Positions 47,040 through 58,164 of a DNA stretch of 64,000 nt are shown in pieces. The notes beneath the pieces were generated by a model that searched no databases, was not told where the DNA came from, and was given only the letters and a program-made list of their open reading frames with translations. Numbering within the stretch: the stretch's first letter is position 1; every line of letters begins with the position of its first letter. The translations under genes and the position numbers were made by a program. Source of the DNA: Epichloe hybrida (taxonomy: Eukaryota; Ascomycota; Sordariomycetes; Hypocreales; Clavicipitaceae); NCBI GenBank assembly GCA_019022495.1, contig JAFEKR010000017.1, positions 620,001 to 684,000 on the forward strand, in the 5' to 3' direction.

Positions 47040-48416
47040 ATTCAAGTCGATTGGACTGTGCTCACCGGCGGGGGATATGCATACATGTTTCGTTACGTCA
47101 CAAGCGAGCGTTGCTCTTTTATGATTGATTCTGCATTGCCGGGGCAAAAACAACAACAACAAACCCCCCCCCCCCCCCCATCCTTTACCCTCCGCACTCG
47201 GCCCAAACCTGACGAATGGGAAACGCTTGTATTATTGAAACAATAGCGGGACAAGATATCCACGGGACGGTTTGTGAAAACCGAGGGGTGATGACGGTGG
47301 AAGGGGAGCGAAACTTCAATAGCACGTGAAGATGTGCCACGGACCAAACTGATGGGTGAGACCCAGAGGAAGAAGAAAAGAAGAAGAAGAAGAAGAAGAA
47401 GAAGAAGAAGAAGAAGAAGAAGAAGAAGCGGAGTATCGATTCCCGAAGCGATCTACGGACCTGTGTTCCGAGACAAGACTTGGGTAGTTTTGCAATCATG
47501 GCTCGCGAAATTTAACAAGCGCAATGTCGGCCCCCTCTTCAAGACCCGTGTTGGTGATGACTACTGTGCGACGATTCAATGTCCAAGATTCCCGACATCA
47601 AAGATGGGCCGACGTGCTTTGGTCCTGCAACGAACGACGTGGCCCGAGTCTTGTCGTCAGGGGCAAGGAAGGGCCTTTGGTCCGTCCCGTTTGTCTCTGT
47701 TGCTGTCCCGACGACGGATGCAATGCAACGACGCTGCATTGCGTCAGGTGAAGACTCTGAAGACGCACTCCTCCAGCCAGGGCGGATGGCCCGCACGTAC
47801 GTACGCGGCCGGGCCGGTCACGGTCCTCGGTAGCCAGTGCGATCGTTGAGCAACGTCTTTGGCGGTTCACTTGGCTGTTTCGACCTTTGATTTCAGACAA
47901 CTTGAAACACAGCATGGATGCCCTGTCTCCAAGCACCGAGAACATGAACAGTTGAAGCATCAAGTGTTGTATTTGACTCTATTTTCTGTTTCAAAACAAA
48001 AAAGACGTCTACTTCGCTGAAGAATCCATCTCTATATAGGAGTTGCTCTAGATGAAAAAAAAAAAAAACAGAGAAAAAGAAAAGACCATGCGGTCTCTAT
48101 GCCCTCTATGATCCCGGCTTTTGCTTTTCTCGCCTTACATGATGCTGAAAACGTGGTGACGAAAAGAAAATCCGCAACGCCAAACTGGTAAAACATGCAA
48201 GTCTAGAAAATTGGTAAGCGTGGCTGATCTCGCAGTCCACATGTGGCTCGTTCCAGACTCATGGAACCGATGATTAATATTATACATGGCGCGTTGGCAC
48301 ACGCCCACTCCTTTCGTGTCTTCCTTCACGCAGGAGCAGCTCCTCTAGAGCTTCTTTGCGCGACGCGGGGAGTATGGAGTATGCAAAAAAAAAAAAGTTG
48401 GCCCGTAGACGTCCGC
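47040..48416. other. Convergent 3' intergenic region with GAA/TTC tract
   Basis: This lies between the stops of the kinase and SDR genes. It contains a C-run near 47165-47179, the AGA tract at 47367-47428 and several A-runs. None of its short frames resembles a protein. Confidence 0.55.
47367..47428. repeat. (AGA)n trinucleotide microsatellite
   Basis: About 50 bases of nearly uninterrupted AGA units from 47378, with a slightly imperfect start, lie in noncoding sequence. The tract is purely purine on the plus strand. Confidence 0.93.
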
Positions 48417-49508
48417 TTAGTAGCAAGAGTAACCGCCGTCAATGATGCAGTTGGAGCCAGTCATAAAGCTGGAGGAGTCGGAGGCGAGGAAGACGCAAAG
48501 GCCGTTCAGCTCGTCAACACCGCCCAGACGGTCCTGGGGAGTCATGGACTTCCAGATCTTCTTCTGAGCCTCGAGGGCAGGGACACGGTTCAGAGCAGTG
48601 TCCATGTAGCCGGGGGAGATGCAGTTGACACGGATCTTGTACTTGGCCCATTCGGCGGCAACTGACTTGGCGAACTGAATGACACCGGCTTTGGAGGCAT
48701 TGTAACAGCTCTGCTCCTGAGGGTAGTTGACGATGGAGCCCGACATGGAGGCAACGAGAACGATGCTGCCAGGCTTGCCGGCGGCCATCATGGCACGGCC
48801 GACGGCCTGAGACATGAGGAAAGAGCCTGTCAGGTTGATGTCGATGAGACGACGGAACATGGCAGGGTCGTAGGTCTCTGCCTTGATGTTGGAATCAGCG
48901 ATCCCGGCCGAGTTGACGAGGACGTCGGGCGCACCGTAGCGATCAACAACGGAGTCGACGGCGGCATTGATGGCGGCACCGTCACGGACATCCACCTTGA
49001 AGAAGGAGACGGGGAGCCCCGACTTGTCGTGGAGCTCGGCAGCAGCCTCATCACCGAGGTCCTGGTTGGCGTCGAAGATGACAATGGCTTTGGCACCGGC
49101 TTCAGCGCAGGCGCGAGCCATGTGGTTGCCCAAGCCGCGGGCACCACCGGTAACGATGATGACCTTGCCGTAGACGCTCATGCTGCGCATGGTGTGAGGC
49201 ATGGCCTCGAAAACCTTCTTGCCCAGAGGCTGTACAAGATCGTGGGCAGGAGGGGGAACCGGGCTGTCGTAGGGAACCTGGGCGGCATCATCGGGGACAT
49301 GGACAGTGTGCTTGTCTCCTTGGCCTTGGCCGGCACCGTAGACCGTGACGGGCACCTCCTTCTCGCGGACGACGCTCTTCTTCTGCGGCGTGTCAGAAAC
49401 GGCGTTGGTGCGTGTGACGGAGAAGAGACGCGCGCCGGCTCGCGGGGGGGCAACGCGTGGAGCGGCAGCTCTGGTGAGCCGCAGAGCGTTTCGTGCAGCA
49501 AAGGACAT
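48417..49508 (-). CDS. Short-chain dehydrogenase/reductase with mitochondrial-type leader (arabinitol/xylulose reductase group)
   Basis: A single exon encodes 363 aa. The N-terminus MSFAARNALRLTRAAAPRVA is rich in Arg and Ala with no acidic residues, which suggests import into mitochondria. The SDR core has the cofactor loop VIIVTGGARGLGNHMARACA, the DVRD acidic site, LVNSAGI (NAG motif), the catalytic Ser region IVLVASMSGSIVNYP, YNASK with Tyr and Lys, and the C-terminal IRVNCISPGYMDTALN and ASDSSSFMTGSNCIIDGGYS. This pattern is closest to fungal polyol dehydrogenases of the sorbose/L-xylulose reductase and D-arabinitol dehydrogenase group. The leader and a 100-residue Pro/Asp linker before the core suit the arabinitol-type members. 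The exact substrate cannot be told from sequence. Confidence 0.88.
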   Translation of the reverse strand: MSFAARNALRLTRAAAPRVAPPRAGARLFSVTRTNAVSDTPQKKSVVREKEVPVTVYGAGQGQGDKHTVHVPDDAAQVPYDSPVPPPAHDLVQPLGKKVFEAMPHTMRSMSVYGKVIIVTGGARGLGNHMARACAEAGAKAIVIFDANQDLGDEAAAELHDKSGLPVSFFKVDVRDGAAINAAVDSVVDRYGAPDVLVNSAGIADSNIKAETYDPAMFRRLIDINLTGSFLMSQAVGRAMMAAGKPGSIVLVASMSGSIVNYPQEQSCYNASKAGVIQFAKSVAAEWAKYKIRVNCISPGYMDTALNRVPALEAQKKIWKSMTPQDRLGGVDELNGLCVFLASDSSSFMTGSNCIIDGGYSCY

Positions 49509-50110
49509 TGTGGATTGACGAAGGTTGTGGAGGTTGTGGAGGTTGTGAGGAAGAGGCAGGAATAGTAGCAGCCCCGGTCAAGTCTTTCGCAGGGAGGAAG
49601 AGAGAAAAGGAGATGAAGAATTGTTGGGAGGCAGGAAGCAAACGGGGAACGGGGTTGATATGGTTGATATACGGAGTACGGAGGATGAGTTGTCAATGTC
49701 TGAGGAAAAAAAAAACCCCAAAAAAAACCGAATGCGGGTCCAGAACCCCCCCTTGAGGAGGCCCTTTTTTGGTCGAGCTCCCGGATCTGCGGGGAGGGGA
49801 GGAGAAATCTGCTGCCTGTCACTCTGGACTTCCTGGAGCAACGCACGCCGGAACCGCTGGAGCGCTGGTGAGAGCTGGTGGAGAATCAAATCTGGCAGCC
49901 TGGCTTGGCGCTATTACATACATGTACAACTGCAGGACTGCAGCAGGCCCTAGTCAGGGTGGTGGGTGCGGGTGGTGGGTGGGTGTGCGTGGCAGTCGGC
50001 GGCATGTCCGGCCACGGAAGGTGCCCCCCCTTCCCCTTTGTTTCTTTGTTTCTTTCTTTTTTCTTCTTCTTCTGGAAGCCGTCGACTGACTGACTCCTCT
50101 GGCTGCTTCT

Positions 50111-50142
50111 GCCTGATGGCCTGATGGCCTGATGGCCTGATG
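50111..50142. repeat. Four-unit GCCTGATG octamer tandem repeat
   Basis: Four perfect units are followed by a degenerate fifth (ACTTGATG). Confidence 0.9.
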
Positions 50143-50916
50143 ACTTGATGCAGAGGCACAAGAGGGCCCCGACAAGAGATTCCCGACAGCGGAGAACTCG
50201 CTCGGCCTGTTTCACGAAAGAAGAAGAAGCGTCAGCGTCAATCAGGATGGACATATCTGCAAGCTGCAAGCAATTCGCGCGCGCACTCGTTTCGTTTCAC
50301 AGGACCGACTTGTTTCTTCGTGCCACGGCTGCGCTGCTCGGCGCCTGCCGCATCAGGACAGGAGGGAATCGTATTGTCGCAAGCTCGAACAGCAGCGAGG
50401 AGAGGAATGTGCCGTGTCTCACGCTGCCCTCACCAACAGCAAAGCCAAGCCCCGGGCCTTCCCTCCTCCGTCAGACGTAAAACGCGTTTTGCAGCAAGGA
50501 GGCGTGCACTTTGTGGACGGTCAGATGACCGACTTGTGAAGCCGAGTTTCAGTGAGACAACACCACGACCAAGGTCCAAGTTCTGATAACTTCTGGTTGC
50601 ATCCGGCAGCTCGGGTCGTCCATCCACAAGGCAGACCAGGAGAAATACTGTAGTCTGTGGGCCTGTGGCTCATTGCCGGCCGTGGTACTTTCGCTCGGTA
50701 TGTAATCCGTACATATAGATCTATCGTGACATTGGCATTGCCAGCGACCCCACACTGGGCTTCCTGCAAAATACATACATGTACATCCGGTCGCTCCTGT
50801 CAATATGTATGTATCATCAATGACAACCTGAACAGCCTGACCACCCCTATGTACATGTGTACTCCGTACTCCGTATATGCTCCGTGATATATACATGTCA
50901 CTGTATGCAATGCCCC

Positions 50917-50956
50917 CAGCAACAGCCACCAACGGCCAGCAACAGCCACCAACGGC
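50917..50956. repeat. 20-base tandem duplication
   Basis: Two adjacent identical copies of CAGCAACAGCCACCAACGGC lie in intergenic DNA. Confidence 0.9.
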
Positions 50957-51658
50957 CCTGTTCTCCCGCGTCCGTGGGTGTGGGTCCCCTGGAAGGGAAC
51001 TGGAAGGGAAAGGGGGGAAACGTGGAGACGAGCAACTTGGTCTGTTTCTTATTACAATGTATGTACGAGTATTATTACATACTGTCCATCTGTCACCGAC
51101 TCCGAAACCGCTCCGAGCCAGGATGTGAATGAGGCAATCTTGCAGCCCGTCATGTGGCCAAGCTGAGTTTTCATCTCCTGGACCTTGTGCTACCTACCTG
51201 TCCTCCGTGTCGTGTTCAAGATTGCCTCCGCCACCGGTTGCGAGACAACAAGCCATGACCCTTTTTCAACCTTTGTTTCTATCCGTGTTTCTACCCGCGA
51301 ATTCCTTTTCAATAATAAGCGAACGGGCTTCACGAGCTTCGCAAGCATACATGGGTTTCCTTTTTTTTTCCCCGTCCAATCTTATCTTGAGAAGAAGACG
51401 ACCGAAGGCTGCACATCGAGTCTGCAATAATTACCTGTGATTCCGCCCCAAGAATGACTACGGCCATGAAACGCCACCACGTAGGGTATCTTCATCGCGT
51501 AACTAGCACAAAACTGTGCTATACTGTACACATACATCGCCGGACAACACAAAGCCAAACGCGCAAGACCCCTAAACTCATCATCTCCCATGACAGCCCA
51601 GACTGAGCATGCATTGCATATTCCACGGCGGACGGATTCAGACGTCTGCTGACCCATT

Positions 51659-54624
51659 TCAATACTCATCTTCATCGCTATCTTCTGGCTCCATCTTGGG
51701 TCGTATCAGGTCCAGGAGAGAGGAAATATATGGACTCTGCACCCACACCTCTTGTTAGCGATGCCGTACCGCCCATAAATATGTTTGATGATGATTGTAT
51801 ACGTACCAGGGCTCGATTTTCAGCAAGAATCTCAAACAAGCGCGGCAAGGCGGCGCGGAAGAGCCGTTCGTTCCAACCACCCCTTTCCAGGGCGCTCTCC
51901 TTTTGCGACTTGACAAGTTCCTTTTCAGCCTCTGTCTTGACAACGTTGCGTGCAATGTTGCGCAGCACGAGAACTGCACTCAATGGTATGCCGGCTGCTT
52001 GCGGGGGGAGCTGTGGATTTCTCTCGTCTCGAACCGTTGCCGTCTCTTCGAGAGTGACGGACATGGTCTTGGCGGGAATCACCCACGGTTTCTTAGCCGT
52101 CCTCTTCTCCCCAGACATGGTAGACATGATGTGCGTGTTGATGTGGCGTGCAAACTCGTGAAGATGCAGCTTCGTGGGTTGCTTGAACTTGGGGCACTGA
52201 CCCCATGCGCATGTGAAATCCTTTTCAATGTTGCCAAACTGACCCCTCTCGTTTCTTTGCTCGCCGACATGTTTGGTGAGAACGTGATTCCACATCTGCT
52301 GAGGCTGCAGGTAGAATTGGCCGCACTTGTCGTCCTTCTTCCCTGTTGTAGGGGCCCACAGGCAACGACCATACTCTGCACCGTCAAAGTTCTGCGGGCG
52401 TGGTCGGGCTCGGATACCGTGGATGATGAATTTTTGCTGTGGCTCGCCGGGTTCTCGAAGAACTTGAGCGTTCGAGTCCTTGTATACTGACGTGCTGTTG
52501 CGGATGAAATCGGCTGGTGTGATCATGGGCTGTCCAATGGCCTTGAGGGGACTCACGAAGGCAGACTGGTAGGCTTGCCAGGCAGCTAGCTGTGTCACGA
52601 AGGAATCGCCATCCTCTTCAAAGAAGCACTTGACCCATTTGTGAACGCGTTCCGGCTCCTCTAGCTTCAGCATCTGTTGCAGCAGGTCCTCGGGCATGGG
52701 AGAAATTTCATCCCGAGCCGGGAGTTTCTTTTCTGGCACCAGTACCAAGTCTCGATGGACTTTTCTCGCCCCGTGTGCCAATAGCCGAACAAGGTGATCG
52801 ACGAGGTCCTCCGTGACTGTGGATCGAATGAGGTTGTCCACATTTGGGACTACCGCTGTGTATTGGTAGAGCAAGTCTAAACAGGCATCCATCAATTCAT
52901 CGTCGTTGAGAAGAAGCGACTTGGAGATGCGCCCCAAAAACTCTGTCGGAACGTTGCTCAGCTTATTTGTTGCCTCGAGATTCATTGAGATGCGCCCAAG
53001 TGCCCGCAAAGCAGTGAGGATAGTTCCCCTGTCGTCTGATGCAAGCTGCGCGACTAAGGTCCTGTAGAGAGGATCGTTCGCTTCCAAGACCATGAATGGC
53101 GTGATTTGCTCCGCGATGTCCAGAGCCATGTGCTTCAGCTCGACCACGGTGTCTTTTGGTGGAAGGCGCAGGATGATGCAGACGAGATCCTTGATTGGGA
53201 AGAAGTCGGACATGTTGACCGCGTTTTCCGGAAGGGTAACCATGTTGCGGAGGGTGAGGACAGCTTCGGCGATGAGAATCATCTGATCGGTCTCGGGTCC
53301 CGTTTGCAGGGTATCTGGCTGGTCTTTCTCAACCAGGTTGCTGATGCGATCAAGAATGTCCCAAGTTCCATTGTTGCCGTCAAGTTGGCCGATGCTGGAA
53401 GACTCCGCATACTGATCCCAAGAGACCGTCCATGAAACATGGTAGAAGAGGCTACCAACCTGAAGCGCCTTGTCAACAAGGCCCTCAGCAAGACCTGGGA
53501 AGGCGTCGAAACGATACTTGTCGCCACGCTCAAAGGAGATCTTGACCAAATGATTCAGGGCGAAAGACTGCTCAGACGGAACGCCGGATCGCAAGGCGTT
53601 CAAGCATCGGGTATAGATATTCGGCCCATCGAACCCAGCTGGGGAGAATTGTCAGACATGCGAATCCGTCACACGTTTGGGGCATTATGCAGATGGGTTA
53701 CTTACTGCCTGGTTGCATCGGTTGTCGGCCTGCCGGGGCAATCGGCGCGGGCCGATGTGCTAGACGATGCCTTGGGAATTCACTGGGGGCGTTGCTGGGC
53801 GTAGCGACCGCCCGCAGCGGCAAGGGCTTGAGATGCTTAGGTTGGTATGACAGCACCAGGTTTGATGTGTTTTCCGAATTGGAAGGGTGATGCATGATAG
53901 ATGGCCCACGGCCTTGATGACCACCGGGTGGCATTGGCGGCATGATTGCGTGATGTGAGGACGTTTGTGTATGACTCTGTGCCGGAGAAGCTGTTTGAGC
54001 AGCAATTTGATGTACAGCGTGTCTCGTGGAACGACTGGAGCCAGTGTCGGGTTGGAAAATCACGCGCTGAGCCGGCGCTTCTCGAAGTCCACGAGACGCA
54101 CGAGAGCTCGAGGGAGCTTCTGGGGCGGATCGCTCACGAGTCGGAGTACCGTCGTCACCAGAAGCCGCCGAGTCGCCAGCGTTCACAGTGCTGTCGCGTT
54201 TCGGTCGGAAGTTCTCGAGCGTGCGTGTCAACAGACCGGCGCCTTTTGCTGTGACGTCTTCGAGAATCTCTTTTGGAGGTGGCTCTTTGTTATGTACGGT
54301 TTTGATCTCGTAGGCCGCCAAATTCTTATAAAACTTTTCTTTCAAAGAGAAAGCCGTTGAAGCTTCGTTGTTGGAATGCAGGCCCAACTCCGCTGCCATA
54401 CGCCGCCAGGCGAGCTTCTCCTCCGACACCTTATCGTAGCCTCCGCTGGCAACAATGTGGTTAAAAGTCTTGTATAGGTCGAGAAAGATCAAGCCAACCT
54501 TGGGCTCTGGGTCAAGAACGGTTCCTCTTTTTTCGTGGAATTCTTTCAGTCTGGTCATAAACTCCTCATATTCGGCAGTACGGTCGATGGAGTGCAGGGG
54601 CACCTCTTGCGGCGTCGTAGTCAT
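51659..54624 (-). CDS. RSC9: RSC chromatin-remodelling complex subunit Rsc9 (ARID plus zinc finger)
   Basis: This is a nuclear DNA-binding subunit of the RSC remodeller. The exons are complement(53706..54624), (51807..53638) and (51659..51736), giving 942 aa. The ARID domain is at residues 18-110 (TAEYEEFMTRLKEFHEKRGT, LDLYKTFNHIVASGGYDKVS, LAWRRMAAELGLHS, FYKNLAAYE). A disordered linker of about 190 residues follows. The second exon adds a helical repeat region (FPIKDLVCIILRLPPKDTVV, ILTALRALGRISMNLEATNK) typical of Rsc9/ARID2. It then carries a C2H2-like finger, CAWGQC with His-x4-His in ARHINTH, preceded by an RFX-like FADFIRNSTSVYK-type segment. The short last exon ends acidic (EPEDSDEDEY). 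Splice joins are in phase. The start is 500 bases from a divergent unknown gene. Confidence 0.88.
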
Positions 54625-55124
54625 TGCCTCTCAATCTCAATGCCAATCTCGTTTCCGAGTACTTGCTGCTGGGCATGACACCGCGACTTGCAAACTTGCG
54701 CAAATCAAGCTGCGCTTGTGGCCGAGGCGAGATCAATGAGGTAAAAGTGACGGCCGAGTATGCGCATTGAATTGAGGCCAGTCTGTGAGCGCTCACCGAC
54801 CGATGTATGTAGAACGATCGCAAAGGCAATGATTTGCCTTGACGAAGTGGTTCGTTTGGTCTCAACTGGGTTGGGTGCACAAGGCTACGAACGTGACGGC
54901 GCGCTGAGGTTCGCGCCAGAACGCAGACAAGGCGGTGGTATCTTATCGCCACGTGATGGCCGGCAGCACCAATCGGGCAGCGTTCCTCTTGATATTAGCT
55001 GCTCCCCTCCAGCCCTGCAACATCAAAGACCTTCTTCGAATGAAGGCAGAGATGTCATGATGCAGGACATCTATCAAGATTTGACTTTTACAAGCAATCC
55101 GTCGAAAAAGCATAGCGCACTGAA
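54625..55124. promoter_or_regulatory. Divergent promoter region of RSC9 and the unknown 472-aa gene
   Basis: This 500-base spacer lies between two start codons on opposite strands. No clear TATA box or repeat is seen. Confidence 0.4.
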
Positions 55125-56591
55125 ATGTCTCGACTCGTATCGCCAGCAATTGGCTGCCACCTGCGTTTGGTGGAGGTGCAAGTTGGAAATGGTGTGGAGA
55201 CGTACGATGCGACGACCTTTGACCAGCCTCTGGAATTGAGCCTCGAAGGGCAACGGTCCCTAGGATCAGAGCTTGGCATCCTCTTGCTGATAATTAGTAC
55301 GGGTTCCAAGCAAATGGTACGTCACTGACTTCGTGATGATACCGGATCTGATAGACAAATGTAGCTTTCAATACGACTGAATGACCTCCTGAGCCATCCC
55401 GAGGGGGCAGATGACATAATCTCCATCGATAAGCAAACCTACAAACTATGTGTCAAACTCCCGACGCTGGATCATATTCTCTGCGTGTGGTTTCGGCACG
55501 GTCGCGACTTTTTAGTCTCTGTCTGCATTCTGAGGAAAGCTGGATTTTTGATTGAAGAGGGACTTTATCCAGGGACGGGGGAGGTACAGACAATCAGTAG
55601 CTTGACACCTAAACCGACTAAAACTGTTGATCTACCACGTCTTTCGACCATCACGCCGCTGGCGGCGCTAACAAAACAAGCGAGGATCTCGAATGCTCAA
55701 TGTTCCAGCTCAAGCAAAGATGCTGGCACGGCCGGTGGCAATATATTTGACGAGGTACTACATCGTCTCAGCAAAACTGACAAGAAGCTCGATCCAGCCA
55801 TCGACGAGGGCTCCAGCGAGCGAGCTCGACCTGAAGGCTCTACTGATCTGTCGTTGCTGAATCCCTACAATGTGCTTGCAGCAGGGAGAGAAGACCTCAT
55901 GAATCGACCACATATCAGTTCTCCTCTCCGAGAGACCAGCATTCATGAGCATTCGAAGGACCGAGTCAGTAGCAAGGCCGGGACAAACTCTGAAGCAAAG
56001 CCGGCCCTGCAGCCACCCCGACGCCACCATGGCTATTTTACAAGATCGTTTTCGCTAGCGGCCCGCCGACCAGACATAGATGTAAATGGGGGAGAGCCTG
56101 CCCGTTCCTCAAGGGGCCACGGCCCCAACAGAAAGCCCGCTCAGACTGATCGCCCGAGAAGTCCCCTGAACAAAGCCAGTCACAGCTTTGATTCGAGCCC
56201 GACGATGGACTTCAGGAGCCTCATGCCTCACCGTCGAAGTCTTCCATTTCTCGAGGCCAAGCCACGGTCCCCCAAAAGGCTGAAGTTAGACGCGAGCAGT
56301 GAGTCAGTTGCTCCAAATACATCACTAGATGCATCACCTGGAGCCGGCTTGCCAGTAAATCGCATAACGGAGATGAATATGCTACTAATGCAATCATCAA
56401 ACCTTGATGAACTGGAGACAAAGTCATCACCTATCTATGAACAGTATGAACAGGATGCTGCCAAATACCGTGAAGACGGAAAGCGTGCTGCATTCTATCT
56501 TGAATTGCTGAAAAACATGAGAATAGCCTTTTGGCTGGATAAGCTGCAGAAAGCCAGTGCCTCGGAACACGAGATGTGGGTAGATTTATGA
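55125..56591 (+). CDS. Conserved-looking protein of unknown function, 472 aa
   Basis: I do not recognise this protein. Exons 55125..55316 and 55365..56591 join in phase across a 48-nt intron (GTACGT...TGTAG). The N-terminal 130 residues look folded: HLRLVEVQVGNGVETYDATT, ELSLEGQRSLGSELGILLLI, then LSIRLNDLLSHPEGADDI, YKLCVKLPTLDHILCVWFRH and GRDFLVSVCILRKAGFLIEE. The middle 230 residues are disordered and rich in Ser, Pro and Arg, with basic clusters (PRSPKRLKLDAS, a possible nuclear signal). The C-terminus is a charged helix (YEQYEQDAAKYREDGKRAAF, LLKNMRIAFWLDKLQKASA). A nuclear or coiled-coil partner protein is a guess only. It is divergent from RSC9. The start at 55125 is the first in-frame ATG of the preserved frame, but an upstream exon cannot be excluded. 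Confidence 0.6.
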
Positions 56592-57233
56592 AGCTAACTG
56601 TCAAATAACCCCGATATATGAGAAAAGAAAATGAAAATTTCGAACTGTCCAGACCAAGGCAGGCTTCAGGCTTCAAGTTGCGTGCTTGAGAGTCATCACA
56701 GTTGCTCCTATTTATCTTGTCGCGAAAAAATCAGAACCCAACTCTCACTCGCATTCCATCTACCCTGAGAAAAGACGATTAGGTGTCTGCGCAAAGTCCT
56801 GTCTAATAGTGAACGGGTTCGTCTTTACCATCACCTTCCGTTAGCGTTTGACCCCGTGCCTGCGCTCCGCAGAATTAAGTTACAAAACAGTCAGACTTGG
56901 AGGACCTAAAGGTAGCCTGAAAAGCTGTCACTTCCATATAAGAGACACATTCCCGGCCTTTCTGTCCCCCCCCCCCCCCCCAAACTACCTCACAGTCGCA
57001 CCTGCACTCAGAGTCCGCAAAGCAAGTCTTCCAGGCATCCAAACACCCACAACATCAGAACATATCATCTGCACAAAGTCTCAAAAGCGAAATCTTCATA
57101 CGTCCATTTATCTATATTACACTGTATTACTACATCACGGGCCAAGCCTGCCACCAACACTTATTCTTCTGGACCCTCCCGCTCCATTCTAAATAACTCG
57201 GAACCTATCCATACATAAACCGCCTCTTCCATC
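56592..57233. other. Intergenic
   Basis: This contains a C-run at about 56967-56981 and the presumed promoter of the 144-aa gene. No gene is seen. Confidence 0.55.
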
Positions 57234-57668
57234 ATGACAGAGGACGAAATGGCAGCGCACGAGTTCATCGTCAGCGTTAAAAAATTTCTCGGGGGCATCG
57301 AAACAGTCAACTTCGCCGAAGCAGATGTATCGATGCATGACAACGATGGATCACGAGTCCTCGAGGTGGAAACATACCAGGATGATAGCCACCCCATCCA
57401 CGCTTTGCGCTGGAGCCAAGTCAATGACAAGTACATAAAGATCAACAGCTATCAGCACTGCAAAAGCGTGCCGCCTCGAAGCGCAAAGCGCGGAGCGCTG
57501 CGCTTCATCGTGCCGACTGGGGATAGTAAGGGTGTGCGCAGGGACCTCCAAGCTGCGCTGGACAAGCTGGGGAGGGACAAGAATCGTCGACGAAAGTTGA
57601 ATGTCGACAGCATCAGACTGGTCAAGGAGACGCCCAAGGATATGGAATGGATTATTCTGCTGTCCTAG
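57234..57668 (+). CDS. Small hypothetical protein, 144 aa
   Basis: A single exon starts at MTEDEMAAHEFIVSVKKFLG. I do not recognise a family. The sequence is hydrophilic and looks globular in the first 60 residues (VNFAEADVSMHDNDGSRVLE, HALRWSQVNDKYIKINSYQH). It is strongly basic from residue 78 on (CKSVPPRSAKRGALRF, RRDLQAALDKLGRDKNRRRK) and ends LVKETPKDMEWIILLS. There is no signal peptide, membrane segment or cysteine pattern. A small RNA- or DNA-binding protein is possible from charge alone, but this is speculation. The start codon context (TTCCATCATGACAG) is reasonable, and there is a clear leader upstream. Confidence 0.55.
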   Translation: MTEDEMAAHEFIVSVKKFLGGIETVNFAEADVSMHDNDGSRVLEVETYQDDSHPIHALRWSQVNDKYIKINSYQHCKSVPPRSAKRGALRFIVPTGDSKGVRRDLQAALDKLGRDKNRRRKLNVDSIRLVKETPKDMEWIILLS

Positions 57669-58164
57669 TGCGATTGGTGGAACGTTTGTGCGTTGGAGTT
57701 CTCGAATGTTGATGGATGAGAGGACTGTTAGCCATGGCTGATGGGACTTGTTGTGTACGGGGAAGATGTATAATACTTGGTATATTAGGACGGTGGCATT
57801 CTCACATTGGCTCGATGCTGAGAAATTGTATTCCTAATCATGGGCATTCAAAAAGGAGTTGTTGGCATTGGATCAGGATGCGAAAGTGTCGCTAGCGAGA
57901 CTTTTCAGGATCGGAGGACGAATCGTGACATTTTGGAGGGGGGCGTGTTTGGAAAAAGCAAGATCCCATACATGACGAAATGTGTCATTGTATTGTAGGA
58001 GCTGGGAAATCGCATGGCTTTGCCTAACTTTACTAAACGAATGAATTTGTACTGCCAATAACGTATGTTTACAATGTCTGACCAGAGTTCTTCTCTTCTG
58101 TAAAATCCGCCACGCCTGCGAACGCGTATCCCCCTGGTTGTCAGAAAATCCATCAAATCGAAGA
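57669..58164. other. Intergenic
   Basis: This lies between the 144-aa gene and the GH1 relic (both 3' ends). No supported feature. Confidence 0.5.

Larger units (their letters stand above)
49509..51658. other. Intergenic region, repeats only
   Basis: This lies between the SDR start and the Rsc9 stop, both minus strand. It contains TACGGAGTAC at 49670-49679, a four-unit GCCTGATG octamer at 50111-50142, overlapping TACTCCGTA copies at 50860-50875 and a 20-base direct duplication at 50917-50956. No frame is convincing as a gene. Confidence 0.5.

Noticed and set aside
47524..47849. Overlapping open frames between the kinase and SDR genes
   Set aside because: Frames on both strands are open simultaneously because the stretch is GC-rich. 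None shows a domain or a conserved start.
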